Shown here in pieces: positions 8,750-18,671 of a stretch of DNA of 64,000 bases (position 1 is the stretch's first letter; every line of letters begins with the position of its first letter). Under the pieces are notes generated by a model. It saw only the letters and a program-made list of their open reading frames with translations. It did no database searches and was not told the origin of the DNA. The stretch spans positions 62,001-126,000 of the forward strand of contig NZ_RJVG01000003.1 in the NCBI RefSeq assembly GCF_003752155.1, read 5' to 3'. The position numbers and the translations under genes were made by a program. Source of the stretch: Mobilisporobacter senegalensis. GTDB lineage: Bacteria; Bacillota; Clostridia; Lachnospirales; Lachnospiraceae.

Positions 8750-9619
8750 ATGAAACGAAGAACTAGAATTTCTATTGAACCAAAATATATTTTAGCAAGC
8801 TGCACCGCTTTGTGTCTTGTTATAATTTTGGTTTCGTTCAAGTACAGTGATGGACTTGGACCAATAAAAACTTCAGTTGGTACTGTACTTTCCCCAATGC
8901 AAAAAGGTATCAATTCCATTGGAAGATATATTTCTGATCGGGTTGATGACTTGAAGAATATTCAAAGTTTACAATCAGAGAATAAGAAACTGAAAGAAGA
9001 GCTAAGTACAATTTCCTATGAGAATAAAATATTGCAGCAAGATAAATATGAACTTGAAAATCTTCGAAATTTATATCAGTTAGATCAAAAATATGCAAGT
9101 TATCCTAAAGTAGCAGCAAGAGTTATCAGCAAAGAGACGAATAACTGGTATAATACATTTTTAATTGATAAGGGAACGGAAGATGGACTGGCTGTTGATA
9201 TGAATGTACTTGCAGGAAACGGACTTGTGGGTATCATAACGGAAGCAGGAAAAAACTATTCCAGAGTACGTTCTATTATAGATGATAGTAGTAATGTAAG
9301 TGGAATGTTCTTAAAGACTTCGGATACTTGTATCGTAACAGGCAGTCTGAAATTAATAGACAGTGGCTTAATTCAGGTAAGCCATATTTCAAAAGATGCA
9401 GACGTTAAGGATGGTTATGAGATTGTAACTTCTAACATTAGTGATAAATATTTACAGGGTATTCTAATAGGATACATCAGTGATATCACTGTAGATGCTA
9501 ATAATATGACAAAGTCAGGTTATTTAACGCCGGCAGTAAATTTTAATCGATTGGATACTGTATTAATTATTACTGAATTAAAAGAAAATACAGAAGAATT
9601 GAAAGAAATGATGAAATAA
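8750..9619 (+). CDS. mreC: MreC rod-shape protein
   Basis: A 289-residue bitopic protein: short cytoplasmic N-terminus, one membrane segment (residues ~13-29), a coiled coil (~65-105) and the extracytoplasmic beta-barrel domain. It links MreB to PBP2 and RodA outside the membrane. The start one base after the mreB stop indicates coupling. The part from residue 84 to the end, together with the following mreD start region, exists a second time at 37689-38402, where it is fused to a BlaR1-like gene. Confidence 0.93.
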   Translation: MKRRTRISIEPKYILASCTALCLVIILVSFKYSDGLGPIKTSVGTVLSPMQKGINSIGRYISDRVDDLKNIQSLQSENKKLKEELSTISYENKILQQDKYELENLRNLYQLDQKYASYPKVAARVISKETNNWYNTFLIDKGTEDGLAVDMNVLAGNGLVGIITEAGKNYSRVRSIIDDSSNVSGMFLKTSDTCIVTGSLKLIDSGLIQVSHISKDADVKDGYEIVTSNISDKYLQGILIGYISDITVDANNMTKSGYLTPAVNFNRLDTVLIITELKENTEELKEMMK

Positions 9620-9710
9620 TGAAAGGGTTTTGCGTATGAAACGTTTTGGCATCATGCTAATTATTATAATACTATGTTTTTTATTACAGAGTACTTTTTT
9701 TCAAGCATTG
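8997..9710 (+). repeat. Donor copy of 714-bp mreC/mreD duplication
   Basis: This segment covers mreC from codon 84 through its stop and the first 25 codons of mreD. It recurs collinearly at 37689-38402, in the same orientation, at a constant offset of 28,692 bases. Comparing line by line I find one difference only: G9626 here is A at 38318, inside the mreD ribosome site. This copy is the original because both genes continue normally beyond the repeat ends. Confidence 0.95.
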
Positions 9711-10142
9711 GCCCTTGCAGATGTTGTTCCTAATTTATTATTGATTATAACAGTTGCCGTTGGATATATGAGAGGACGCAAAGAAGGACTGGTCATTGGT
9801 TTAATATGCGGCCTTCTTTCTGATTTTGTATATAGTGATGTAATTGGAGTATGTGCTTTAATTTACATGGTCATTGGATATTTAAACGGTATTTTTAATA
9901 TGCTGTTTTTTAGAGATGTGCTTACGATTCCTATTTTATTAATAGGGGTAAGTGATCTTGTTTACAATTTTATGTATTATGTTATGGAATTTTTATTAAG
10001 AAGCAGACTTAATCTGTTTTTCTATTTTAGAAGAATCATGATTCCTGAATTAGTTTATACTGTTTTAGTTTCTGTTTTGCTCTATAAGTTATTACATAAT
10101 TTGAATGCCTTTCTTGAGCGCAGGGAAAATAAGGAGGTATAA
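9636..10142 (+). CDS. mreD: MreD rod-shape membrane protein
   Basis: A 168-residue hydrophobic protein with about five membrane segments (starting MKRFGIMLIIIILCFLLQ), as usual for MreD. The ATG at 9636 fits the GAAAGGG ribosome site (9621-9627) better than the in-frame TTG at 9630. It follows mreC by 16 bases and ends two bases before the PBP2 gene. Confidence 0.88.
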   Translation: MKRFGIMLIIIILCFLLQSTFFQALALADVVPNLLLIITVAVGYMRGRKEGLVIGLICGLLSDFVYSDVIGVCALIYMVIGYLNGIFNMLFFRDVLTIPILLIGVSDLVYNFMYYVMEFLLRSRLNLFFYFRRIMIPELVYTVLVSVLLYKLLHNLNAFLERRENKEV

Positions 10143-10144
10143 TA

Positions 10145-12991
10145 TTGCTTGATAATTTTTTAGAAGGATTAAAACGAATTATAAAATCCAGATTAATGCC
10201 AGTTTCTATCATCTATTTTTTGTTATTCTTTACGATCATATATCAATTATTTCATTTACAGATTGTAAATGGTGATGAGTACAATAATGAGATGGAACTA
10301 AAAACTGAGATTAAGAGAGATCTTAAAAGTACAAGAGGGAATATACGGGATAGAACCGGTAAACTTTTAGCCTATAACGAACTTTCTTACACTGTAACAT
10401 TAGAAGATATCGGTGAACTCCAGACCAATGAGGAAAAAAATGCAATGATCTATGATCTGATTCAGATCATAGAGAAGCACGGGGATACGATTGCCTATGA
10501 TTTCCCTTTGGCATTTAATAAAAACGATGAAATTGAATTTACAGTAGATAAAAATGAAGAACTAAGATTTAAAAAAGATATTTATTATCATTCTAAAATA
10601 GAAGAATTAACGACAGAAGAAAAAAATGCAACTGCAAAGGAAGTTTATGATTATCTAAGAGGCTTCACTGATATAAGAAGTATGTTTGATATTACAGAGG
10701 AATATACAGATGAAGAAGCATTAAAGATAATGACGGTCCGATATGCTCAATTTATGAACACTTATCGTAAATATCTTCCAATTACTGTTGCGATGAATGT
10801 TGATGATAAGACAGTTGCTGCAGTCAAAGAGAATAGTGAAAAGTTACCAGGGGTTGATATTTTGCAGGAAACCCATAGAGTATATGCAGACAGTAAATAT
10901 TTTGCCCATATATTAGGTTACACAGGATTAATTACTCAGGAAGCTTTGGATGAAATCAAATCCAACGGACAGGAAGATAATTATACTTTAACGGATCAGG
11001 TGGGTAAATCTGGTATTGAAAAAGAATATGAATCCTATTTACATGGGTTAAAAGGTTATGAGACCGTAACCGTAAATGAATCCAATCGGGTTCTTGAAGT
11101 AAAAGATACAGTGGAACCAGTTGCTGGTAATGATATTTATCTGACTATTGATAGTGACTTGCAAAAAACAACATATGATTTGCTGGAGAAACAAATAGCA
11201 GGAATCCTTGTGTCTAAGATCACGAATAGTACTAATGTTGGAAGTAAAGGAGTTAGTGCAGCAGATATTTTGATCCCTATTTATGATGTTTATTTTGCTC
11301 TGATCAATAATAATGTAATCGATATTAATTCCTTCAGCCAAAATGATGCAACGGCTTTAGAAAAGAGCGTGCACCAAAAATTCCTCAATGAACAAAAAAA
11401 TGTTTTCCGGCAACTAGATTCTATCATGGCACTGAATAGCAAAACATTGAATATTTCAGTTTCTGATGAAATGGAAGGATATTTAACGTATATATTTGAT
11501 TTATTGCAAAAAAAAGGGATTTTAATAAAAGACAGTATTGAAACAACTGATGAGAAGTATCTTGATTATAAGGGGAATAAAATCAGTTTAAGTGAATTTC
11601 TTCAACATGCTTTATCAAAGAACTGGATTGATTTAAATAAGTTAGATATTGACGAAAAATATTATAGCACTGATGAATTATATGGTAAATTAATGGAGTA
11701 CACTGATAAAATATTAACTGATGATGGCGAATTCAACAAAAAAATCTATCGTTCTTTAGTATATTCGTACAAATTATCTGGAACTGAAATTTGTCTTTTA
11801 TTATTTGACCAAGGTGTGTTAAAATATAATGAGGATGAAATTGCCAATTTACAGAATGGTAATATTTCCTCCTATAGTTTTTTAATAGATAAAATCAAAA
11901 AATTAAAAATTACTCCGGCTCAACTTGCATTGGAACCATGTTCAGGATCAGCTGTAATTACGGATACTAAGACTGGTGATGTGCTGGCTCTGGTTTCTTA
12001 TCCATCTTATGATAATAACAAGTTAGCCAATACAGTTGATTCAAAGTATTATAACAAATTGTTTGATGATAAGGCATATCCTATGTTGAATAGACCGCTC
12101 CAGTCAAAGACAGCACCAGGGTCTACCTTTAAGATGGTATCAGCTACCGCAGGATTAGAAGAAGGGGTTATTTCACCAGGGGAAAAGATCATAGATAAAG
12201 GTGTTTTTGAAAAATTGTCCCATAGCCCTAAATGCTGGGTATATCCAAATAATCATGGTGCTGTTGATACAATTCATGCATTGGAAGTTTCCTGCAACTA
12301 TTTCTTTTATGAAGTAGGTTATCGTTTAAGTATTACACCTACCGGCAAATTTGATAGTACCCTTGGTCTTGAGAAATTACAAAAATATGCTACTATGTAT
12401 GGTTTTGATGCTCCATCAGGCTTGGAATTATCAGAATATAGTCCCCAGATTTCCGGAGAAGATTCTGTTCGTTCTGCCATTGGTCAAGGTACAAACAACT
12501 ATACACCTGCTCAACTGGCCAGATATGTAACAACAATTGCCAATAGTGGAACTGCTTATAATTTAACACTTTTAGATAAAATCATGGACGTTGATGGTAA
12601 AACAGTTCTTAACAACAAAGCTACTGTTTATAATAAGCTGGATTTAAAAGCTTCTACCTGGGAGCAGCTTCATAAAGGTATGTTTGAAGTAGTGAATGGG
12701 CAGCAAAGTTCTATTGACCACTTATTTAAGAATCTGAATGTACAGGTGGCAGGGAAGACTGGTACGGCCCAGCAAAGTACTTTGCATCCAAATCATGCCT
12801 TGTTTGTATCCTACGCTCCTTTCGAGAAACCTGAGATTTCAGTGGTAACAACTATTCCTAATGGTTATGCATCAGGGAATGCGGCAGATTTTGCAAGTAA
12901 GATATATAAATATTATTTTAAAGCAGATGGGTATGAAGAACTCTTAGAAAAGGGAGTAACAGAAATTGAAAATACTCAGACAGGTGACTAA
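10145..12991 (+). CDS. mrdA: Penicillin-binding protein 2 (class B transpeptidase)
   Basis: The elongation-specific D,D-transpeptidase that partners RodA. It has one N-terminal membrane anchor (residues ~20-40), a dimerisation domain and a C-terminal transpeptidase domain with S660 in STFK, SCN (EVSCNYFF) and KTGT (~870). The TTG start at 10145 follows AAGGAGGT. At 948 residues it is about 300 longer than E. coli or Bacillus PBP2. The extra charged, helical region (~345-620) lies just ahead of the catalytic domain, a layout I associate with clostridial PBP2s. It ends the mre block. Confidence 0.92.
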   Translation: MLDNFLEGLKRIIKSRLMPVSIIYFLLFFTIIYQLFHLQIVNGDEYNNEMELKTEIKRDLKSTRGNIRDRTGKLLAYNELSYTVTLEDIGELQTNEEKNAMIYDLIQIIEKHGDTIAYDFPLAFNKNDEIEFTVDKNEELRFKKDIYYHSKIEELTTEEKNATAKEVYDYLRGFTDIRSMFDITEEYTDEEALKIMTVRYAQFMNTYRKYLPITVAMNVDDKTVAAVKENSEKLPGVDILQETHRVYADSKYFAHILGYTGLITQEALDEIKSNGQEDNYTLTDQVGKSGIEKEYESYLHGLKGYETVTVNESNRVLEVKDTVEPVAGNDIYLTIDSDLQKTTYDLLEKQIAGILVSKITNSTNVGSKGVSAADILIPIYDVYFALINNNVIDINSFSQNDATALEKSVHQKFLNEQKNVFRQLDSIMALNSKTLNISVSDEMEGYLTYIFDLLQKKGILIKDSIETTDEKYLDYKGNKISLSEFLQHALSKNWIDLNKLDIDEKYYSTDELYGKLMEYTDKILTDDGEFNKKIYRSLVYSYKLSGTEICLLLFDQGVLKYNEDEIANLQNGNISSYSFLIDKIKKLKITPAQLALEPCSGSAVITDTKTGDVLALVSYPSYDNNKLANTVDSKYYNKLFDDKAYPMLNRPLQSKTAPGSTFKMVSATAGLEEGVISPGEKIIDKGVFEKLSHSPKCWVYPNNHGAVDTIHALEVSCNYFFYEVGYRLSITPTGKFDSTLGLEKLQKYATMYGFDAPSGLELSEYSPQISGEDSVRSAIGQGTNNYTPAQLARYVTTIANSGTAYNLTLLDKIMDVDGKTVLNNKATVYNKLDLKASTWEQLHKGMFEVVNGQQSSIDHLFKNLNVQVAGKTGTAQQSTLHPNHALFVSYAPFEKPEISVVTTIPNGYASGNAADFASKIYKYYFKADGYEELLEKGVTEIENTQTGD

Positions 12992-13040
12992 TTACCTAGT
13001 TAAATGATTCTTAAGTACTATTATAATATATTTGATAGGT

Positions 13041-13067
13041 GAGTGTGAAAGGGTATCTTTCATACTC
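13041..13067 (+). promoter_or_regulatory. Hairpin in the minC leader
   Basis: An 11-bp stem (13041-13051 with 13057-13067, one G-T pair) with a 5-base loop sits between the PBP2 stop and minC. There is no T-run after it, so it is not a normal terminator. It may be a processing or leader structure. A TATAAT-like element lies at 13021-13026. Confidence 0.35.
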
Positions 13068-13122
13068 GGCTATTGTTCTAAAAATGGATAGACCATTCAT
13101 TCTCGGAACTTGGAGGACTAAT

Positions 13123-13788
13123 ATGAATAATTCAGTTGTAATAAAGGCATATAATGGTGGAATCGTTGCAGTTTTAGATCCAGATTTAAGTTTTGAAGAT
13201 TTAAAAGTGGAAATTGCATCAAAATTTAAAGCTTCCGCTAAATTCTTTAATAATGCACAGATGGCCATTAGTTTTGAAGGCAGGACTTTGTCAGATGAAG
13301 AAAAAATTGAAATTTTAGGTATCATATCAGAGAATTCAGACTTGCATATTGTATGCATTGTTGAGGATGATCCGGATAAAGATAAACAATTCCAAAAAAG
13401 CATTAACGAAAAATTAATGGAATTGAATACGAACACTGGACAATTTTATAAAGGAAATTTAAGATCAGGACAAGTTTTAGAAGTAGAAACAAGCATAATT
13501 ATCATCGGCGATGTAAATCCAGGAGCAAAAGTAGTTTCTAAAGGCAATATTATAATATTGGGGTCATTAAAAGGTAATGTTTTTGCTGGTGCTACGGGAA
13601 ATGAAAAATCATTTGTAGTAGCACTGGATATGAATCCTGTACAGATAAGAATTGCTGATGTAATTGCCAGAGCTCCGGACAAGCCGGTGAAAAATTCGGT
13701 AAAAGAGACCAAAATTGCATTTGTTGAAGATGGAAATATTTATATCGAACCTCTTGACAAGAATGTTATTGGAGAATTAACTCTATAA
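13123..13788 (+). CDS. minC: Septum-site inhibitor MinC
   Basis: A 221-residue MinC. The N-terminal domain inhibits FtsZ assembly. The C-terminal domain (from ~125) is the right-handed beta-helix with glycine turns (IIIIGDVNPGAKVVSKGNI, IILGSLKGNVFAG) that binds MinD. The ATG at 13123 follows TTGGAGGACTAAT; the frame is open further upstream but only this start has a ribosome site. It is followed by minD and minE. Confidence 0.92.
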   Translation: MNNSVVIKAYNGGIVAVLDPDLSFEDLKVEIASKFKASAKFFNNAQMAISFEGRTLSDEEKIEILGIISENSDLHIVCIVEDDPDKDKQFQKSINEKLMELNTNTGQFYKGNLRSGQVLEVETSIIIIGDVNPGAKVVSKGNIIILGSLKGNVFAGATGNEKSFVVALDMNPVQIRIADVIARAPDKPVKNSVKETKIAFVEDGNIYIEPLDKNVIGELTL

Positions 13789-13890
13789 AATATTATTTAT
13801 TTCAAAATTGATTTGCATTATAAGCGGTTAAAATTTGATACCAAGTATTAGATTAATATAAAAACAGAAATTAAGTTTGGAGGAAATGCA

Positions 13891-14679
13891 ATGGGAGAAG
13901 TAATAGTTATTACATCCGGTAAGGGTGGAGTTGGAAAAACAACCACTACAGCAAATGTGGGAACAGGATTAGCAAAGCTTGATAAAAAAGTTGTGCTAAT
14001 TGATACTGATATAGGACTTAGAAATCTTGATGTTGTAATGGGCCTGGAAAACCGTATTGTCTACAACTTAGTAGATGTTATAGAAGGTAATTGCAGAATT
14101 AAACAGGCTTTAATTAAAGATAAAAGATATCCTAATCTTTATCTGCTGCCATCAGCACAGACAAGAGATAAAACTGCAGTAACACCAGAGCAGATGAAAA
14201 AATTAGCAGATGAGCTAAGAGGTGAATTTGATTACATACTTATGGACTGCCCTGCTGGTATTGAACAAGGGTTTAAAAATGCAATTGCTGGAGCTGACAG
14301 GGCTTTAGTAGTAACAACACCAGAAGTATCCGCTGTTCGCGATGCGGACAGAATTATCGGATTGTTAGAAGCAAATGAAATTAAACAAACCTATTTAATT
14401 GTAAATAGACTAAGAAATGATATGGTTAAACGTGGCGATATGATGTCAAGTGATGATGTTGTAGAAATTTTAGCTGTTGATTTAATCGGTGTGGTCCCAG
14501 ATGATGAGAATATCGTTATCTCTACGAATCAAGGTGAACCTCTGGTAGGTAATGAATCTCTTGCTGGACAAGCTTACATGAACATTTGCCGTAGAATTTT
14601 AGGAGAAGAAGTACCTTTCCTTGATTTAAATGGTAAAGCGGGTCTATTTGCAAGACTTTCAAGTTTATTCAAAAAATAA
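13891..14679 (+). CDS. minD: Septum-site ATPase MinD
   Basis: A 262-residue MinD with the deviant Walker A GKGGVGKTT at residues 10-18 and Walker B-like YILMDCPAG. The C-terminal amphipathic helix GLFARLSSLFKK is the membrane-targeting sequence. It recruits MinC to the membrane and is stimulated by MinE. The minCDE order is complete here, in addition to DivIVA encoded at 22.6 kb. Confidence 0.96.
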   Translation: MGEVIVITSGKGGVGKTTTTANVGTGLAKLDKKVVLIDTDIGLRNLDVVMGLENRIVYNLVDVIEGNCRIKQALIKDKRYPNLYLLPSAQTRDKTAVTPEQMKKLADELRGEFDYILMDCPAGIEQGFKNAIAGADRALVVTTPEVSAVRDADRIIGLLEANEIKQTYLIVNRLRNDMVKRGDMMSSDDVVEILAVDLIGVVPDDENIVISTNQGEPLVGNESLAGQAYMNICRRILGEEVPFLDLNGKAGLFARLSSLFKK

Positions 14680-14696
14680 TAGGGAGGAAAGTAATA

Positions 14697-14969
14697 ATGG
14701 GTTTTTCAGATTTCTTTAAGAAAAAAACTTCTAGCAATGTAGCAAAGGACAGGTTAAAACTGGTTTTAGTATCTGATAGAGCAAATTGTTCTCCTGAAAT
14801 TATGGAACAAATGAAAAATGACATTATTAATGTTATCTCAAAGTATGTAGAGATTGATACAGACGGATTAGATATTAAAATCACACAAACAGAGTCTGAA
14901 GGAAATAATGGTACTGTACCTGCATTATTTGCTAATATACCAATTAAAGACCTTAAGGCTCATAAATAA
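14697..14969 (+). CDS. minE: MinE topological specificity factor
   Basis: A 90-residue MinE. The N-terminal membrane-binding and anti-MinCD segment (MGFSDFFKKK, then RLKLVLVSDRA) is followed by the dimerisation domain (EIMEQMKNDIINVISKYVEI). It lies 17 bases after minD. Its presence implies MinCDE oscillation in this Gram-positive. Confidence 0.93.
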   Translation: MGFSDFFKKKTSSNVAKDRLKLVLVSDRANCSPEIMEQMKNDIINVISKYVEIDTDGLDIKITQTESEGNNGTVPALFANIPIKDLKAHK

Positions 14970-14981
14970 GGATGATAATTA

Positions 14982-16103
14982 ATGTTTAATTTTAAGCAGT
15001 ATAATTGGAAAAATTTTAATTTTCCGCTAGTTACAATTATATTGATACTCAGTGTGATCAGTGTAATTATGGTAGGTTTCGTCGAAGGAGATTCTAAATC
15101 CCTGAAACATATCCTGGGTATTATTTTCGGTATATTCCTTATGTTGGGAGTAGCTTTAGTTGATTACCATTTTTTATGTAGATTGATGTGGGTTTTCTAT
15201 GGGATTAACCTTATATTATTGTTATTGGTTAAATTCAGCCCATTAGGGAAAGAACAATTTTCGTCGAAACGATGGTTAGATTTAAAGGTATTTGATCTTC
15301 AACCTTCTGAATTAACAAAAATCTTTATGATTATATTTTTAGCCCAGCTTTTTACCATAATGCGTGAAAAATTGGATAAAGTCTCAACAGCAGTTATTGC
15401 TTTGATTTTAATGGGAATTCCAACTTTTCTTATTTTAATTCAGACCAATTTATCAACGAGTTTGGTTTTAATGTTTATCTTTCTAGTTATGATATATACA
15501 GCTGGATTGGACTATAAGATTATAATTCCGACTCTGGCTGTTGGCATTCCTGTTTCTGTGGCAATGTTATGGTATATACAACAGCCATTTCAAAAGATTT
15601 TACAGCCATATCAGCAACGAAGAGTTTTGTCTATTCTGCATCCAGAACTTTATCCGGATGCTATGTATCAACAGAACAATTCAGTACAAGCCATAGGTTC
15701 GGGTCAATTATATGGTAAGTTATTATTTGATAATGGAACTGAAATTCGAGGCAGTAAATATGTAGCAGTTGCAGAAAGTGATTTTATATTTTCTGTAATA
15801 GGAGAGGAACTGGGATTTATAGGTAGTTGTCTTGTCATCGGCTTATTAGTGCTTTTGGTAATTCAATGTATTAATACAGCAAGAAGAGCCAATGATTATA
15901 CAGGAATGTTAGTTGCGGTAGGGTTATCTTCCATGTTCGCATTTCAGGTATTTGTAAATATTGGTGTTGCCACTTCGATTTTACCTAATACCGGACTTCC
16001 ACTACCTTTTTTAAGTTATGGTCTAAGTTCTTTAATGAGTAGTATGATGGGGATTGGTTTGATTTTAAATATTGGTTTACAAAGAAAAAATTACAGGAGG
16101 TAG
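14982..16103 (+). CDS. rodA: RodA/FtsW-type SEDS glycosyltransferase
   Basis: A 373-residue polytopic protein with about ten membrane helices. It polymerises lipid II into glycan strands together with a class B PBP. SEDS motifs seen are [20 protein letters not shown] near residue 90 and [22 protein letters not shown] near the C-terminus. The neighbouring MreBCD and PBP2 genes favour RodA over FtsW. It is 12 bases downstream of minE. Confidence 0.88.
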   Translation: MFNFKQYNWKNFNFPLVTIILILSVISVIMVGFVEGDSKSLKHILGIIFGIFLMLGVALVDYHFLCRLMWVFYGINLILLLLVKFSPLGKEQFSSKRWLDLKVFDLQPSELTKIFMIIFLAQLFTIMREKLDKVSTAVIALILMGIPTFLILIQTNLSTSLVLMFIFLVMIYTAGLDYKIIIPTLAVGIPVSVAMLWYIQQPFQKILQPYQQRRVLSILHPELYPDAMYQQNNSVQAIGSGQLYGKLLFDNGTEIRGSKYVAVAESDFIFSVIGEELGFIGSCLVIGLLVLLVIQCINTARRANDYTGMLVAVGLSSMFAFQVFVNIGVATSILPNTGLPLPFLSYGLSSLMSSMMGIGLILNIGLQRKNYRR

Positions 16104-16108
16104 AGACT

Positions 16109-16507
16109 ATGAATATCGGAATGATTGCACATGATGCAAAAAAGAAATTAATGCAAAACTTTTGTATTGCATATCGAGCAATTTTGAGTAAAAATGAAGT
16201 TTATGCAACAGGTACAACTGGAAGATTAATAGAAGAAGTAACTAATTTAAATGTTCACAAATATCTTGCAGGACATTTAGGCGGTGAACAGCAGTTAGGC
16301 GCTCAGATTGAACATAATCAGATTGACCTGGTTATCTTTTTAAGGGATCCACTAACTCAAAAATCACATGAACCAGATGTTAATAATGTAGTACATTTAT
16401 GTGATATGCATAATATTCCATTAGCAACTAATTTAGCAACTGCTGAATTATTGATTAAAGCGTTGGACCGTGGTGATTTAGACTGGAGAGAAATATTTAA
16501 ATCATAG
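16109..16507 (+). CDS. mgsA: Methylglyoxal synthase
   Basis: A 132-residue enzyme that converts dihydroxyacetone phosphate to methylglyoxal and phosphate. The phosphate-binding motif [10 protein letters not shown] and the catalytic stretch [15 protein letters not shown] are present, as is [15 protein letters not shown]. The start is five bases after rodA, with an ACAGGAGG ribosome site inside the rodA end. Its place in a division operon is frequent in clostridia. Confidence 0.95.
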   Translation: MNIGMIAHDAKKKLMQNFCIAYRAILSKNEVYATGTTGRLIEEVTNLNVHKYLAGHLGGEQQLGAQIEHNQIDLVIFLRDPLTQKSHEPDVNNVVHLCDMHNIPLATNLATAELLIKALDRGDLDWREIFKS

Positions 16508-16524
16508 TTAAGGGGGATTCTAGT

Positions 16525-17493
16525 TTGAAGAAAAGAGTTTTGTGTGTATTGCTCACAATAACCTTACTTACAGGATGTTCAAATTCTTCTGATGCAATCA
16601 TCCCTTATGAAGATAGTTTAAACCTTCATCAGAATAATTTAGTGAATCTTAGCAATATTCAAAGAGGAGATTTATTTGCAAAGGATTTAACAGTAATTTC
16701 TAAGGATTTCAATAGTCCCAAGGATAATAATTTAAATTCTCTTTCTTCATTATTAATTAATGTTACGGATCAGGAAACGATATATTCTAATAATGTGCAC
16801 GAAAGACTATATCCAGCAAGTATTACAAAAATAGCAACTGCACTTGTTGTATTAAAGCATGCAGACCTTACGGAAACAGTGACAATCAGTAAGAATGCAA
16901 GTAATATAACAGAGGCAGGTGCTAAATTATGTGGTTTTAAAGAAGGAGATCAAATCGTATTAAAAGATTTGCTTACTTCTTTATTAGTTTATTCAGGAAA
17001 TGACGCAGGGATAGCTATTGCAGAACATGTTGCAGGGAGCGTATCTGCATTTGCTGATATGATGAACGAAGAGGTCAGGAAGATCGGTGCGGTTCATACG
17101 AATTTTTTGAATCCACATGGATTACATGATGATGATCATTATACGACTGGATATGATCTATATTTAATTTTTAATGAATTGTTACAATATCAGGAGTTTT
17201 TGGATATAATTAAGTTAGGGGAATATACTCTTACTTATAAAGATAATTCGGGAAAAGAAGTAAAAAAGGAATTCTCCAGTACAGATAGATACTTAACGGG
17301 TGCTGCAAATGTACCAAAAGGGATTACGGTACTTGGAGGAAAAACAGGAACAACATTTAAAGCGGGTTCTTGTCTTATTCTTGCCAGTAAGGACAAAGAC
17401 GATAAAGTATATATATCTTTAGTATTAAAAGCAGATAGCAGTGATAACTTGTTTTATCAGATGACATATCTACTGGAGCTAATCTCTAAATAG
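16525..17493 (+). CDS. D-alanyl-D-alanine carboxypeptidase, lipoprotein
   Basis: A 322-residue low-molecular-weight PBP (DacF/PBP5-like, peptidase S11) that trims pentapeptides. Active-site motifs are S99 in SITK, SGN (SGNDAGIAIAEHV) and KTGT (GKTGTTFKAG). The N-terminus has a lipobox LLTGC with C18 as lipidation site, so it is likely membrane-tethered by lipid; the usual C-terminal amphipathic anchor is not obvious. The TTG start follows AAGGGGG. It ends the 13.1-17.5 kb gene run. Confidence 0.9.
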   Translation: MKKRVLCVLLTITLLTGCSNSSDAIIPYEDSLNLHQNNLVNLSNIQRGDLFAKDLTVISKDFNSPKDNNLNSLSSLLINVTDQETIYSNNVHERLYPASITKIATALVVLKHADLTETVTISKNASNITEAGAKLCGFKEGDQIVLKDLLTSLLVYSGNDAGIAIAEHVAGSVSAFADMMNEEVRKIGAVHTNFLNPHGLHDDDHYTTGYDLYLIFNELLQYQEFLDIIKLGEYTLTYKDNSGKEVKKEFSSTDRYLTGAANVPKGITVLGGKTGTTFKAGSCLILASKDKDDKVYISLVLKADSSDNLFYQMTYLLELISK

Positions 17494-17713
17494 GAAATGA
17501 ATTTATCTGTTCATACATAGCAGTTTGTTTAAAAATGTTTATTCAATTGCAATGTGGTAACTGGAAAGCATAAAAGTATAGTTTACATTTGGATATTTTG
17601 CCGAATCTATCCAAATATCTATTGAATATTAGTATTATATATACTATAATTAATTCATAGCTATAATAATTTTATGCATATAATACAATATAATTCCTAA
17701 GGAGGAGATTACA

Positions 17714-18133
17714 ATGGTTCAGATTATTGCAGGTCAAAAAGGCAAAGGGAAAACAAAAATCTTAATCAACAAAGTTAATGATGAGGTAAGATCATCGACG
17801 GGTAGTATTGTGTATCTTGACAAAAGTAATAAGCATATGTATGAATTAAGCAATAAGATCAGACTAATCAATGTGCGTGATTTTTTAATTAATAACTATA
17901 GTGAATTTTTGGGTTTTATATGCGGGATTATTTCACAGGACAGAGATTTAGAGAGAGTTTATTTGGATAGTTTTTTAAGAATAGCTAATATTGAAGAAAG
18001 TGACATAGGAAATGTATTAGGGAAACTAACAAAGATTTCTGAACAATTTAGTATTGATTTTGTAATTAGTATTTCAGTCGATCCTGAAAATCTTCCGGAA
18101 GAATATAAAGATAAAGTTATAGTATCTCTATAA
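17714..18133 (+). CDS. Small P-loop ATPase-like protein, unknown role
   Basis: A 139-residue protein with an N-terminal Walker A-like motif GQKGKGKTK (residues 7-15) and an acidic, helical C-terminus. No full AAA module can be seen, and a Walker B (DFVISISVD near 120) is only suggestive. It is preceded by AAGGAGGAG and followed by a terminator, so it is probably monocistronic. I recognise the type as a conserved clostridial small ATP-binding protein but cannot assign a function. Confidence 0.6.
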   Translation: MVQIIAGQKGKGKTKILINKVNDEVRSSTGSIVYLDKSNKHMYELSNKIRLINVRDFLINNYSEFLGFICGIISQDRDLERVYLDSFLRIANIEESDIGNVLGKLTKISEQFSIDFVISISVDPENLPEEYKDKVIVSL

Positions 18134-18140
18134 TATATAT

Positions 18141-18205
18141 GGCTCTTTTGCAAGTGATGGGTGTAAGTTGGATCACACCATATCTCTTGTAAAAGAGTCG
18201 TTTTA
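18141..18205 (+). terminator. Terminator after the small P-loop gene
   Basis: Stem ggctcttttgcaag (18141-18154) pairs with cttgtaaaagagtc (18186-18199) through two G-T pairs, with a long loop, then GTTTTAAT. Confidence 0.6.
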
Positions 18206-18252
18206 ATATTTGTCTTTATAAGGCTTCGTGGCAGAGCCATGAACATGTGAAA

Positions 18253-18290
18253 CCCCCAGGCTTATTATATGAGTCTGGGGATTCTTTTTA
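18253..18290. terminator. Terminator between convergent genes
   Basis: Stem ccccaggct (18254-18262) with agtctgggg (18272-18280), followed by ATTCTTTTT on the plus strand. On the minus strand it sits just after the DUF378 gene, so it could serve both directions. Confidence 0.65.
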
Positions 18291-18320
18291 CTGGAAATTC
18301 AATTTAATTTAAACTATAAA

Positions 18321-18521
18321 CTAATCATTATTTGATAATCTACCAAAATAACTTATTGCATAGAGACCTGCGATACCTACAATGCCATATATAATCCTGG
18401 ATACTGCAGTCATATCTCCAAAAATCATTCTTACTAGGTCAAATCCAAAGAAACCGATTAAACCCCAATTCACAGCTCCAATTACAACTAGTATTAATGC
18501 GATATAATCTACTGTTTTCAA
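18321..18521 (-). CDS. DUF378 small membrane protein
   Basis: A 66-residue protein with two hydrophobic segments and the DUF378 pattern LILVVIGAVNWGLIGFFGFD and RIIYGIVGIAGLYA. It starts with TTG at 18521, chosen because AAAGGAGGT lies eight bases upstream on the minus strand. It is encoded alone and its function is unknown. Confidence 0.85.
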   Translation of the reverse strand: MKTVDYIALILVVIGAVNWGLIGFFGFDLVRMIFGDMTAVSRIIYGIVGIAGLYAISYFGRLSNND

Positions 18522-18671
18522 TTCATTACCTCCTTTGGTTTCTTATAATATTATTGACTTAAATTATATTATTATTCATTTAGGGGTTTAAAATTATGAA
18601 AAAAATAAGTATAATATTAATAGTATGAATACAATGTACGTATTTTCAATTACTTAAGGAGGACTTAAGTT

